From assembly GCA_024642025.1 (NCBI GenBank), contig JAHEBY010000097.1:1-8451 (forward strand): DNA of 8,451 nucleotides, in the 5' to 3' direction. Below the pieces are notes generated by a model. It saw only the letters and a list, made by a program, of their open reading frames with translations, searched no databases and was not told the DNA's origin. This document shows, piece by piece, positions 1-6,741 of this stretch. Position 1 is the stretch's first letter; each line of letters opens with the position of its first letter. This stretch comes from Comamonadaceae bacterium. Its GTDB lineage: Bacteria > Pseudomonadota > Gammaproteobacteria > Burkholderiales > Burkholderiaceae_C. The position numbers and the translations under genes were made by a program.

Positions 1-1
1 C

Positions 2-580
2 GGCAATATCGCACCAGATGGCGCAGTGATCAAACCCAGCGCCGCCAGCGAGCGCTTGCTCAGGCACAAAGGCCGTGCGCTAGTCTTTGACAACCAGCCA
101 GACATGATCAAGGCCATGGCAGATGAAGCGCTTGATTGCGACGCAAATACAGTTCTGGTGTTGCGCAACGCGGGCCCGGTTGGCGCGCCCGGCATGCCCG
201 AGTGGGGCAATTTACCTATCCCCAAAAAACTGCTCAAAGCGGGTGTGCGGGACATGCTGCGTCTATCGGACGCCCGCATGAGCGGAACACACTATGGAAC
301 TTGCGTGTTGCATATTTCACCGGAGAGTGCGATCGGCGGACCGTTGGCGCTGGTGCAAACGGGCGACACGATTGAGCTGGATGTGGCGCAGCGGCGGCTG
401 CACCTTCATGTCAGCGACGCCGAAATGGCGCGGCGAAAAGCGAATTGGCAAGCGCCGGAACAACCTTATCAACGCGGATATGTTCAGCTCTACCAACGCC
501 ATGTCACACAAGCCCACGAAGGCTGTGATTTTGATTTCCTTCAAGGTACCGTGAAAACCCCCGAACCGGTCATATTTTGA
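2..580 (+). CDS. Sugar-acid dehydratase, IlvD/Edd family (C-terminal part, 5' end beyond window)
   Basis: The reading frame is open from the left edge and ends at TGA 578-580, giving 192 visible residues of a family usually about 570-600 long, so roughly the last third. The fragment opens with GNIAPDGAVIKP, the family motif at the start of the C-terminal domain (seen). It continues through GMPEWGNL, SDARMSGTHYGT, HISPESAIGGPLALV and GDTIELDV. In pentonate/hexonate dehydratases such as L-arabinonate dehydratase, the serine of the DARMSGT motif (codon 281-283) is the catalytic base next to a [2Fe-2S] cluster; the cluster cysteines lie in the missing part. The DARMSGT form points to sugar-acid dehydratases rather than to the branched-chain amino acid enzyme IlvD. 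Expected reaction: a cytoplasmic aldonate loses water to give a 2-keto-3-deoxy acid, the substrate type of the aldolase encoded 8 bases downstream. Family is sure; the exact sugar acid is unknown. Confidence 0.9.
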   Translation, partial: GNIAPDGAVIKPSAASERLLRHKGRALVFDNQPDMIKAMADEALDCDANTVLVLRNAGPVGAPGMPEWGNLPIPKKLLKAGVRDMLRLSDARMSGTHYGTCVLHISPESAIGGPLALVQTGDTIELDVAQRRLHLHVSDAEMARRKANWQAPEQPYQRGYVQLYQRHVTQAHEGCDFDFLQGTVKTPEPVIF

Positions 581-588
581 GAAACCTT

Positions 589-1386
589 ATGCACAACCCT
601 TTTAAAGCTCTTCTCGACCGCAAAGACTATTCGGGCGGCTACCCCGTCGGTTCATGGGTTATGTCCGCCAGCCCCGTGGTCGCAGAGGCCATGGGCTGCG
701 CTGGCTTTGACTGGGGTGTAGTGGACATGGAACACACACCGCTGGACCAGATGGACTTGATCCACATGCTGCAAGCCATTGCTGGCACGCCCATGCTGCC
801 GATCACGCGCGTGCCATGGAACGATGCGGTCATGGTTAAACGGGTGCTGGATGCAGGCGCGCAAACCCTAATGTTCCCCTATATCCAGTCTGCTGAAGAA
901 GCCGCGCGAGCGGTGTCGGCAACCAAATACGCTCCGATGGGTATCAGGGGCATGGCCGGCATGAGTCGCGGCAGTCGCTTTGGCACCGTGAAGGACTATT
1001 TCAAAGTGGCCAACTCGGCTATCAGCGTGATCCTCCAGATCGAGACACCCGAAGCCATGAAACAACTGGAGGAAATTGCAACGGTGCCAGGCGTTGACTC
1101 CTTGTTTTTCGGCCCGGGTGACCTCAGCGGCGCCATGGGGCATACCGGCAACCTGATGCACGAAGATGTGGTGAGGCTCATGGCTGAGGGCGTCAAACGT
1201 TGCCATGCTGTCGGGAAACCGGTGGGGACAGTAGGCGGCACGCCAGAGGCGGTTGCCATCTATAGGGCCTCGGGCTTTGACTATATTGGCTGCGCGTCAG
1301 ACTTGGGCTTGCTGATGCGCAATTGTGCCGCAGTGCTGTCGACGATCCGGGCGCAGAATATCGCGATTCAGTCAGAAGGATATTGA
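589..1386 (+). CDS. 2-keto-3-deoxy sugar-acid aldolase, HpcH/HpaI family
   Basis: A 265-residue class II (metal-dependent) pyruvate aldolase, the normal length for the family, which includes GarL, RhmA/YfaU and HpaI. Catalytic features are visible: VVDMEHTPLD with H49, TRVPWND with R74, YAPMGIRG near 114-121, the metal ligand E152 in QIET and the metal ligand D178 in FGPGDLS. These match H45, R70, E149 and D175 of HpaI as I recall them. The reaction expected is retro-aldol cleavage of a 2-keto-3-deoxy acid to pyruvate and an aldehyde in the cytoplasm, directly using the dehydratase product. I chose ATG 589 because the protein then begins MHNPFKALL, like family members. An in-frame TTG at 577, overlapping the dehydratase stop, would add four residues. 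Only a weak GAG lies upstream, so translation may be coupled to the dehydratase gene. Substrate stereochemistry and chain length cannot be read. Confidence 0.9.
   Translation: MHNPFKALLDRKDYSGGYPVGSWVMSASPVVAEAMGCAGFDWGVVDMEHTPLDQMDLIHMLQAIAGTPMLPITRVPWNDAVMVKRVLDAGAQTLMFPYIQSAEEAARAVSATKYAPMGIRGMAGMSRGSRFGTVKDYFKVANSAISVILQIETPEAMKQLEEIATVPGVDSLFFGPGDLSGAMGHTGNLMHEDVVRLMAEGVKRCHAVGKPVGTVGGTPEAVAIYRASGFDYIGCASDLGLLMRNCAAVLSTIRAQNIAIQSEGY
1374..1380 (+). promoter_or_regulatory. Ribosome binding site for the ABC ATPase
   Basis: AGAAGGA lies 7 bases before GTG 1388, inside the 3' end of the aldolase gene. It fixes GTG as the start. The longer open frame upstream (from 1325) has no comparable site and would add residues absent from MalK-type proteins. 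Confidence 0.8.
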
Positions 1387-1387
1387 A

Positions 1388-2461
1388 GTGGCAAGCGTTG
1401 AGCTCAAACAGATTGTCAAATCCTACGACGGGAAAAATAACGTCGTACATGGGATTGACCTTCAGATTCAGCACGGCGAGTTTGTCGTCTTTGTAGGCCC
1501 CAGTGGATGCGGCAAATCGACGCTACTGCGCATGATTGCCGGCCTGGAGTCGATTACCGACGGCGACGTGATTATTGATGGTAAGCGGGTCAACGACGAG
1601 CCTCCCCGCAATCGGGATATCGCCATGGTCTTTCAGGATTACGCCCTGTACCCTCACAAAACTTTGTATGACAACATGGCCTTCGGTCTCAGGCTGCGCA
1701 AGATGCCGGAGGGTGAAATAAAGACACGGGTCATGGATGCCGCCCGGTTGTTGAAAATTGACCATATGCTGGAGCGCAAGCCGGCGGCATTGTCTGGCGG
1801 GCAGCGTCAACGGGTGGCGATCGGGCGTGCCATTGTTCGTCAACCAAAGGTTTTTCTTTTCGATGAGCCACTAAGCAACCTTGATGCGCAACTTCGAGGC
1901 GAGATGCGCACCGAAATCAAGAAACTGCACCAGCGCCTTGGCGCTACGATCATCTACGTGACGCACGACCAGGTAGAGGCCATGACGTTGGCAGATCGTA
2001 TCGCTGTCCTGAGCGCTGGCAAAACGATGCAATATGCCTCGCCCAGTGACATCTACAACACGCCAGCGGCAACGTTTGTCGCCGGCTTCACCGGCTCACC
2101 ACCGATGAACCTCGTGCCCTGTCAACTATCTGGAAACCAGATCAAACTGGGAACCGCAAATTTTGAACTTCCAGCAGGAATGTCTGGTAGAGCGGAGCGT
2201 AAGACTGGTCTTAGTTTTGGCATCCGGCCTGAGAACATTGGCATCACGCCCGTCGAAGATTCTGTCGCGGTGAACGCTAAGGTAGTGTTGACTGAGCCGC
2301 TGGGCGCGGAGACGTTGGTCACATTCGACGTGGGTGGACATGAACTGGTTGCCCGATGTTCTGCAAGTTTCAGCTCAACCCCAGGATCCAACATGCCTAT
2401 TTACATAAGTCAAAGGCACATGCACCTGTTTGATACTGAGAATGGGATGGCTTGCCGGTGA
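1388..2461 (+). CDS. Sugar ABC transporter ATPase, MalK/UgpC type (CUT1)
   Basis: A 357-residue nucleotide-binding subunit that powers the importer at the inner face of the membrane. All ATPase motifs are intact: Walker A GPSGCGKST (37-45), Q-loop Q83 in VFQDYALYPHKT, signature LSGGQ (135-139), Walker B VFLFDE (155-160), D-loop SNLD (163-166) and switch H193 in VTHDQ. From about 235 to the end is the MalK-like OB/TOBE regulatory domain, including FTGSPPMN and FGIRPEN (277-283). Length and the C-terminal domain place it with CUT1 importers rather than with the double-ATPase CUT2 monosaccharide importers. The GTG start is two bases after the aldolase stop. MalK-type ATPases can be shared between importers, so it may serve other permeases too. 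It lies ahead of the binding-protein gene and is separated from it by 65 bases with no evident terminator. Confidence 0.95.
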   Translation: MASVELKQIVKSYDGKNNVVHGIDLQIQHGEFVVFVGPSGCGKSTLLRMIAGLESITDGDVIIDGKRVNDEPPRNRDIAMVFQDYALYPHKTLYDNMAFGLRLRKMPEGEIKTRVMDAARLLKIDHMLERKPAALSGGQRQRVAIGRAIVRQPKVFLFDEPLSNLDAQLRGEMRTEIKKLHQRLGATIIYVTHDQVEAMTLADRIAVLSAGKTMQYASPSDIYNTPAATFVAGFTGSPPMNLVPCQLSGNQIKLGTANFELPAGMSGRAERKTGLSFGIRPENIGITPVEDSVAVNAKVVLTEPLGAETLVTFDVGGHELVARCSASFSSTPGSNMPIYISQRHMHLFDTENGMACR

Positions 2462-2514
2462 GGCCGACCTGTCAGGATTTGATGCACTGGTTTGGAGTAA
2501 GTTGGTTTTTTTAA

Positions 2515-2520
2515 AAGGAG
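2515..2520 (+). promoter_or_regulatory. Strong ribosome binding site for the binding protein
   Basis: AAGGAG sits 6 bases before ATG 2527, the best Shine-Dalgarno match and spacing in the window. This fits the usual need for binding protein in excess over membrane subunits. The 65-base gap holding it (2462-2526) shows no convincing promoter or stem-loop. Confidence 0.9.
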
Positions 2521-2526
2521 ACTGTT

Positions 2527-3789
2527 ATGAAACGCACTAAGCTACTTGCCTTGATCACAATGGCCGTAAGCGCTTCCCTGGCTGGCAACGCCATGGCCCA
2601 GCAAACCACGTTGCGCGTATTTTCGGGGGGGCAAAACCAGCGCCCTGATCTCATGCGCAAACTTTTTGATGAGTACCAAAAAGCAAATCCCTCCGTAAAG
2701 ATTGACATTGAAACGGGTGGCGCCACTTCAGAGCTGCAACGCCAGTACTTGAGCACCGTACTGAATGCCAAGGATTCGGCGATTGATATCTACCTGATCG
2801 ATATCGTAAATCCTGCTCAATACATGGGCGCGGGATGGCTGGAGCCACTTGATGGCTACGTGGGTGGGCCTAGCGCCATGAAGCCTTACTTGCCCGTCTA
2901 TAGCCAGGCCAACGTGGTGAACGGCAAAGTGGCAGCCATGCCTGCATTTGCAGATGCCATGTTCATGTACTACCGGAAAGATCTGCTGGATAAATACGGG
3001 ATCAAGGAGCCAAAGACCTGGGACGAGCTCGCTGTAGCGTCCAGGAAAATCCAGGATGGAGAGAAAAATCCTAACCTGCAGGGCTTGAGCATTCAAGGAG
3101 CGCCGATTGAAGGCGCAGTGTGCACCTTCCTGCTTCCGTACTGGAGCATGGGCAAGTCATTCAACGACAGTGCTGGCAAGATGACGCTGGATAAGGATGC
3201 TGCAGCCAAGGGTATGGACATGTGGCTGAAATTGGTTGATCAGGGTGTAATCAAGAAGAACGTTGCAGAGGTGAAAACACCTGATACGGTAAACGAATTC
3301 AAAGCTGGCCAGGTAGCTTTCGCCATCAATTGGGGATTCGCCTGGGACCGTTTCAAAGAAGATCCTGACAGTCAGGTGAAAGGGAAAGTCGGTGTGATGC
3401 CATTGCCGGCCATGGCGGGCGGCAAAAGCGCCACCTGCGTGGGCGGATGGCAATGGGCAGTGAGCGCTTTCAGCAAGAGCAAGGCCGAAGCGGCCAAGCT
3501 CGTTCAGTACATGGCGTCGCCGGCTTCGTCGAAATTCCTTGCAGTGGAAGGCTCTCTCCTACCAACCATTCAGAGTGTTTACACGGACGCCGATGTGACC
3601 AAAGCTGCCCCGTGGTTTAAAGATGCTGCAACGGTTGTTATCGCCGGTCAGGCCCGCCCGATCAGCGCCCGCTATGGTGAAGTCAGTGACACGATTCGTA
3701 CCACTGCCAGTGCCATTCTTGCCCGCACCAAGACATCTGCCGAAGGGGTGGCAGAAATTGACAGTAAATTGACGCGTGTGATGCGATAG
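2527..3789 (+). CDS. Periplasmic sugar-binding protein, ABC family 1 (CUT1)
   Basis: A 420-residue exported solute receptor of the SBP_bac_1 type. The N terminus is a classical Sec signal peptide: MKRTK, a hydrophobic core at about 6-19, then NAMA-QQ, with likely cleavage after A24. There is no lipobox cysteine, so a soluble periplasmic protein is expected. The mature part begins TTLRVFSGGQN, and the family pattern of tryptophan-rich lobes and YYRKDLLDKYGI near 142-153 followed by PKTWDEL is clear. It delivers the substrate to the two permeases encoded next. Proteins of this cluster bind disaccharides, oligosaccharides, polyols or glycosides more often than free pentoses, but the ligand cannot be deduced here. 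A run of seven G at 2625-2631 lies within codons 33-35. Confidence 0.95.
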   Translation: MKRTKLLALITMAVSASLAGNAMAQQTTLRVFSGGQNQRPDLMRKLFDEYQKANPSVKIDIETGGATSELQRQYLSTVLNAKDSAIDIYLIDIVNPAQYMGAGWLEPLDGYVGGPSAMKPYLPVYSQANVVNGKVAAMPAFADAMFMYYRKDLLDKYGIKEPKTWDELAVASRKIQDGEKNPNLQGLSIQGAPIEGAVCTFLLPYWSMGKSFNDSAGKMTLDKDAAAKGMDMWLKLVDQGVIKKNVAEVKTPDTVNEFKAGQVAFAINWGFAWDRFKEDPDSQVKGKVGVMPLPAMAGGKSATCVGGWQWAVSAFSKSKAEAAKLVQYMASPASSKFLAVEGSLLPTIQSVYTDADVTKAAPWFKDAATVVIAGQARPISARYGEVSDTIRTTASAILARTKTSAEGVAEIDSKLTRVMR

Positions 3790-3801
3790 ACGCGAAGTTC
3801 G

Positions 3802-3838
3802 GTCTTCGAGGGGAAACCATGGGTTTCGCCTTGAAGAC
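3802..3838 (+). repeat. Strong hairpin (inverted repeat) between binding-protein and permease genes
   Basis: Arms 3802-3818 and 3822-3838 pair over 17 positions around a three-base ATG loop, with one G-U pair (3808/3832) and one G-G mismatch (3812/3828). No T-run follows (next bases are TTATTTCAATAAAAAAG), so it is not a canonical intrinsic terminator. It resembles in position the stabilising hairpins known between malE and malF in enteric bacteria, which protect upstream binding-protein mRNA and lower permease yield; that role is inferred here. It also encloses a Shine-Dalgarno-like sequence and an ATG. Confidence 0.8.
3808..3813 (+). promoter_or_regulatory. Shine-Dalgarno-like site in the hairpin's 5' arm
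   Basis: GAGGGG lies 5 bases before ATG 3819, better than anything in front of the permease GTG. It is paired in the predicted hairpin, so it would be hidden from ribosomes when the stem is formed. Confidence 0.4.
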
Positions 3839-3887
3839 TTATTTCAATAAAAAAGTCATCCACTGTGGCCTTCGAGAAAATCCGTGA
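3819..3887 (+). CDS. Possible 22-codon leader reading frame overlapping the permease start
   Basis: ATG 3819 opens MGFALKTYFNKK and runs 22 codons to TGA 3885-3887. It is preceded by GAGGGG at good spacing and overlaps the first 23 bases of the permease gene in another frame. It could be a coupling leader, a chance frame, or the true permease N terminus displaced by one base in the six-A run at 3849-3854: with one A fewer it would read straight into the permease frame. I cannot tell these apart from one sequence. Confidence 0.25.
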   Translation: MGFALKTYFNKKVIHCGLRENP

Positions 3888-4758
3888 CCCGTCCGAGAAG
3901 ACGCTGGCATTTTTGCTGCTTGCCCCCGCCTTTCTGCTTATCGCGCTGATCGTGATTTATCCCATTGGAAAACTGATCTACAACAGCTTTTTTGATCTGC
4001 GACTGTCGGGGGGCTCAGGGTCATTCGCATTTGTAGGCCTCCAAAACTACAAAGACGCATGGCAAGACAAGGACTTCTGGAATGCTGCGGCAAATACCAT
4101 TCTGATCACGGTTATCACGGTCCCGGGCGCGCTGGTGATTGGGTTGAGTCTTGCGATGCTCGCAAACCTGCCGTTTAGACGCAAATGGCCTGTGCGCCTG
4201 GCACTATTGTTGCCTTGGGCCCTTCCTCTCAGTTTCGCCGGACTAATTTTTGCCTGGTTTTTTCATACTGAATACGGTTTGATCAATGATGTTTTAGCCC
4301 GACTGAAGCTTCAAAGTGAGAGCACGATGTGGCTCTTAAGACCCAATTGGGCCTTCGCTGCAATTTGTGCAACCATTATTTGGAAAACGTCGTCGTTTAT
4401 GGCATTGATACTCCTGGCTGGCCTTCAGATGATTCCCAAATCGCTATATGAGGCTGCAGAAGTCGATGGAGCCAGCAAGTGGCAGCAGTTCTGGCAGATC
4501 ACCATACCCATGCTGATGCCAAGCATCATCGTCGCACTCATCTTCCGGACTATTACGGCGTTACAGACGTTCGACATTCCGTACACGATGACAAAAGGCG
4601 GGCCTGGCAATGCAACGGAGACGTTGGCAATGCTGATTCATAAAACCACCATCGAATACCTGGACATGGGTTACGGGTCAACGCTTGCCGTTTGTATGTT
4701 TCTGTTGTCGATGGTTGTGACCTCTTTTTACTTACGTCGTATTGGCCAAACTGCATGA
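3865..4758 (+). CDS. Sugar ABC transporter permease 1 (MalF/UgpA-like, CUT1)
   Basis: A 297-residue inner-membrane channel subunit. About six hydrophobic spans are visible: 14-36, 74-100, 111-133, 163-188, 219-238 and 271-290. The cytoplasmic EAA loop that docks on the ATPase is YEAAEVDGASKWQQFWQITIP (195-215), followed by the TMTKGGPGNATETL stretch (241-254) typical of MalF-type subunits. GTG 3865 is the only ordinary start in this frame after the TGA at 3832-3834. Its upstream region (AAAAAAG, 9 bases away) is a very poor ribosome binding site, so either translation is kept low or coupled to upstream reading, or the real start lies at ATG 3819 after a one-base change. It pairs with the second permease, whose gene overlaps it by four bases. 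Family and role are sure; the start is doubtful. Confidence 0.9.
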   Translation: MAFEKIRDPSEKTLAFLLLAPAFLLIALIVIYPIGKLIYNSFFDLRLSGGSGSFAFVGLQNYKDAWQDKDFWNAAANTILITVITVPGALVIGLSLAMLANLPFRRKWPVRLALLLPWALPLSFAGLIFAWFFHTEYGLINDVLARLKLQSESTMWLLRPNWAFAAICATIIWKTSSFMALILLAGLQMIPKSLYEAAEVDGASKWQQFWQITIPMLMPSIIVALIFRTITALQTFDIPYTMTKGGPGNATETLAMLIHKTTIEYLDMGYGSTLAVCMFLLSMVVTSFYLRRIGQTA

Positions 4759-5600
4759 GTAGCTCAATGGACAATGGTTTTTGGTCGTCGCCGCGCCTGC
4801 GCTTTTTTGCAGCAGCAATGGTCGTGATCAATGGATTTTTACCTGCAGTTTGGATTCTCTTGACTTCACTCAAGACCGATACAGAGTTGGTGCAAAAGCC
4901 CATAACTTATTGGCCTCACAACGCGACCATTCAAAACTATGTGCAGGCTTTCACCGATCAGCCGTTGCTTAAATACTTGGGCAACAGTCTGGCCGTAGCG
5001 CTAATCGCCACGGCTGCATCACTATTTGTATCGGCCCTCGCAGGCTACGCCATTGCACGCCTCAACCTCAAACATAGGCAGTTCATTTTGACGGCCATCG
5101 TGGCCTCAAGCATGTTTCCGCTCGTTACATTGCTGGTCCCGATTTTTGAAACGATGCGTACATTGAACCTGCTAAACACATACACAGCGCTGGTTCTGCC
5201 TTACATCGTGTTGAACCTTCCGGTGTGTACCTTGGTGCTGGTAAGCTTTTTTCAGAGTATCCCGAAGGACCTGGAGAACGCCGCGATGATCGATGGTTGC
5301 ACGCGCCTAGGAGCCCTATGGCGGGTTGTCATCCCACTCGCAGCCCCGGGCGTTTTCACTGCCGGCATTCTCGCCTTCGTGAACTCCTGGGATGAGTTTC
5401 TACTGGCCCTGTCGCTTAACTCCAGCGCTTCAATGCGTACGCTGCCAGTTGGAATTACTCTTTACCAAGGTGAGTTCACCTTTCCGTGGCCGATCATTAG
5501 CGCAGCATTGATTGTGGCGATTGTCCCCATCGCGGTCTTGATTGCCATCTTTCAGGAGCGCGTCGTTGGCGGCTTGACCCAAGGCGGCCTCAAAGGTTGA
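4755..5600 (+). CDS. Sugar ABC transporter permease 2 (MalG/UgpE-like, CUT1)
   Basis: A 281-residue inner-membrane subunit. ATG 4755 overlaps the stop of permease 1 (ATGA), a standard translational-coupling arrangement that gives a 1:1 ratio, and this decides the start over the longer open frame. Hydrophobic spans lie at about 17-38, 76-103, 110-131, 143-165, 195-218 and 248-266. The EAA loop is LENAAMIDGCTRLGALWRVV (173-192), with the conserved glycine at 181. The WDEFLLALSL motif (212-221) and the C-terminal QERVVGGLTQGGLKG are hallmarks of MalG-type subunits. Together with permease 1, the binding protein and two copies of the ATPase it should form the complete importer. Confidence 0.95.
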   Translation: MSSSMDNGFWSSPRLRFFAAAMVVINGFLPAVWILLTSLKTDTELVQKPITYWPHNATIQNYVQAFTDQPLLKYLGNSLAVALIATAASLFVSALAGYAIARLNLKHRQFILTAIVASSMFPLVTLLVPIFETMRTLNLLNTYTALVLPYIVLNLPVCTLVLVSFFQSIPKDLENAAMIDGCTRLGALWRVVIPLAAPGVFTAGILAFVNSWDEFLLALSLNSSASMRTLPVGITLYQGEFTFPWPIISAALIVAIVPIAVLIAIFQERVVGGLTQGGLKG

Positions 5601-5623
5601 TCGAAAATAATAGTTTGACATTC

Positions 5624-6739
5624 ATGAACAAGAAAATTCGTTACGGCATCATTGGTTGCGGCAGTATGGGTCGCGAGCACATTGAAAATATCAAAGCCTT
5701 AGACAGCACTGAAATATCAGCCATCGCTGACCCGAATGCCCAGAGCCGATCTTCGGCCCTTGCACTGCTTGATCTAAAGCCGCAAGTATTTAAAGACTAT
5801 CGTGAGCTGCTTGCCAGCAATGTGTTCGATGCGTTGGTGATTTCGACTCCAAACTTCACCCATATTGACATCCTGCGTGATGCAATCAAAACGCAAGCCC
5901 ACATACTTATTGAAAAACCCCTGTGCACAAACATTGCGGATTGCCTGGAGCTGGTCAATCTCGCCTCTGGCCGCAAGCCCATCATTTGGGTGGCACAGGA
6001 ATACCGTTACATGCCGCCTGTCGCAGAAATGCTGCGCATGGCTCACGCCGGCGCGGTAGGTCGTGTGCATCAAGTTGCCATACGCGAACATCGCGAGCCC
6101 TTTTATCCGAAAGTGGACGACTGGAATCGGTTTAGCGCAAATACCGGGGGCACCCTGGTAGAAAAATGCTGCCATTACTTCAACTTGATGGACCTGATTC
6201 TTCAGGAGAAGCCGCAGTCAGTCTATGCGTCAGGCGCACAACGGGTAAATCATTTGAATGAAAGTTACGGAGGCCGGACGCCAGACATTATCGACAGTGC
6301 CTACGTTATCGTGGAATATCCCAGCGGGGCGCGGGCCATGCTGGATCTTTGCATGTTTGCAGAGAATTCTGTGGACAGTGAGCAAGTCGTGATCGTTGGT
6401 GAAGAGGGAAAGCTGGAATCCCTGCTGCCGTCTCTGACGCTTCGCTATGGACGTCGTGAAGACTGGGGAACGCGCCTTGTGTGGGGGCAATCCGCAAGCA
6501 GCGGCAAGGGCGTTTCAGTACGCCGGGTTTGGGATACGGGCATCAAATACACAGGCAATCATTTTGGGGCGTCTTATGTCGAGCACCAGAAGTTTGCCCA
6601 TGCCATTCGCAACGGGCTTGCGCCTGAAGTCAGTCTCGAAGAAGGCCTGCGTGCCGTAGCAACGGGCATAGCGGCGCACCGAAGTATCGACACGCATAGG
6701 GTGGTACCGATGAGCGACGTGCTGCCGGCCGGATGGTGA
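5624..6739 (+). CDS. Gfo/Idh/MocA family NAD(P)-dependent oxidoreductase
   Basis: A 371-residue cytoplasmic dehydrogenase of normal family length. The Rossmann nucleotide-binding motif GIIGCGSMG is at 8-16. D36 ends the second strand (AIADPN), which usually favours NAD. The catalytic lysine is K98 in EKPL (97-100), and the likely active-site histidine is H184 in TLVEKCCHYFNLMD; the aspartate usual before it is replaced by this EKCCH form, seen in a subgroup of the family. Members oxidise or reduce sugars, inositols and sugar derivatives; the substrate here is not recognisable. ATG 5624 is taken as start because the Rossmann strand follows directly. TTG codons at 5597 (overlapping the permease stop) and 5615 are in frame, and none of the three has a clear ribosome binding site. 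It lies 23 bases after permease 2 and 2 bases before the SDR gene, so it is part of the same catabolic unit. Confidence 0.9.
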   Translation: MNKKIRYGIIGCGSMGREHIENIKALDSTEISAIADPNAQSRSSALALLDLKPQVFKDYRELLASNVFDALVISTPNFTHIDILRDAIKTQAHILIEKPLCTNIADCLELVNLASGRKPIIWVAQEYRYMPPVAEMLRMAHAGAVGRVHQVAIREHREPFYPKVDDWNRFSANTGGTLVEKCCHYFNLMDLILQEKPQSVYASGAQRVNHLNESYGGRTPDIIDSAYVIVEYPSGARAMLDLCMFAENSVDSEQVVIVGEEGKLESLLPSLTLRYGRREDWGTRLVWGQSASSGKGVSVRRVWDTGIKYTGNHFGASYVEHQKFAHAIRNGLAPEVSLEEGLRAVATGIAAHRSIDTHRVVPMSDVLPAGW

Positions 6740-6741
6740 CC

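Noticed and set aside
868..1206. Minus-strand open frame of 112 codons inside the aldolase gene
   Set aside because: It is a shadow of a clearly conserved gene on the plus strand, has a His/Cys-rich product with no motif, and lacks a ribosome binding site worth noting.
1325..1387. Longer N terminus for the ABC ATPase starting at 1325
   Set aside because: It would overlap the aldolase by 62 bases and add 21 residues not found in MalK-type proteins. AGAAGGA at 1374-1380 clearly serves GTG 1388.
2506..2512. Run of seven T before the binding-protein gene, considered as an intrinsic terminator
   Set aside because: No inverted repeat precedes it in the 2462-2505 stretch, so there is no stem to terminate on.
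2625..2631. Run of seven G early in the binding-protein gene, considered as a phase-variation tract
   Set aside because: It is short for a contingency locus and encodes ordinary SGG in the expected reading frame. Periplasmic sugar receptors are not usual phase-variable genes.
5615..5620. TTGACA, a perfect -35 box, just before the Gfo/Idh gene
   Set aside because: At 16-18 bases downstream the sequence is around TCGTTA, with no -10 element, and the site lies inside a closely packed operon. A chance match is more likely.
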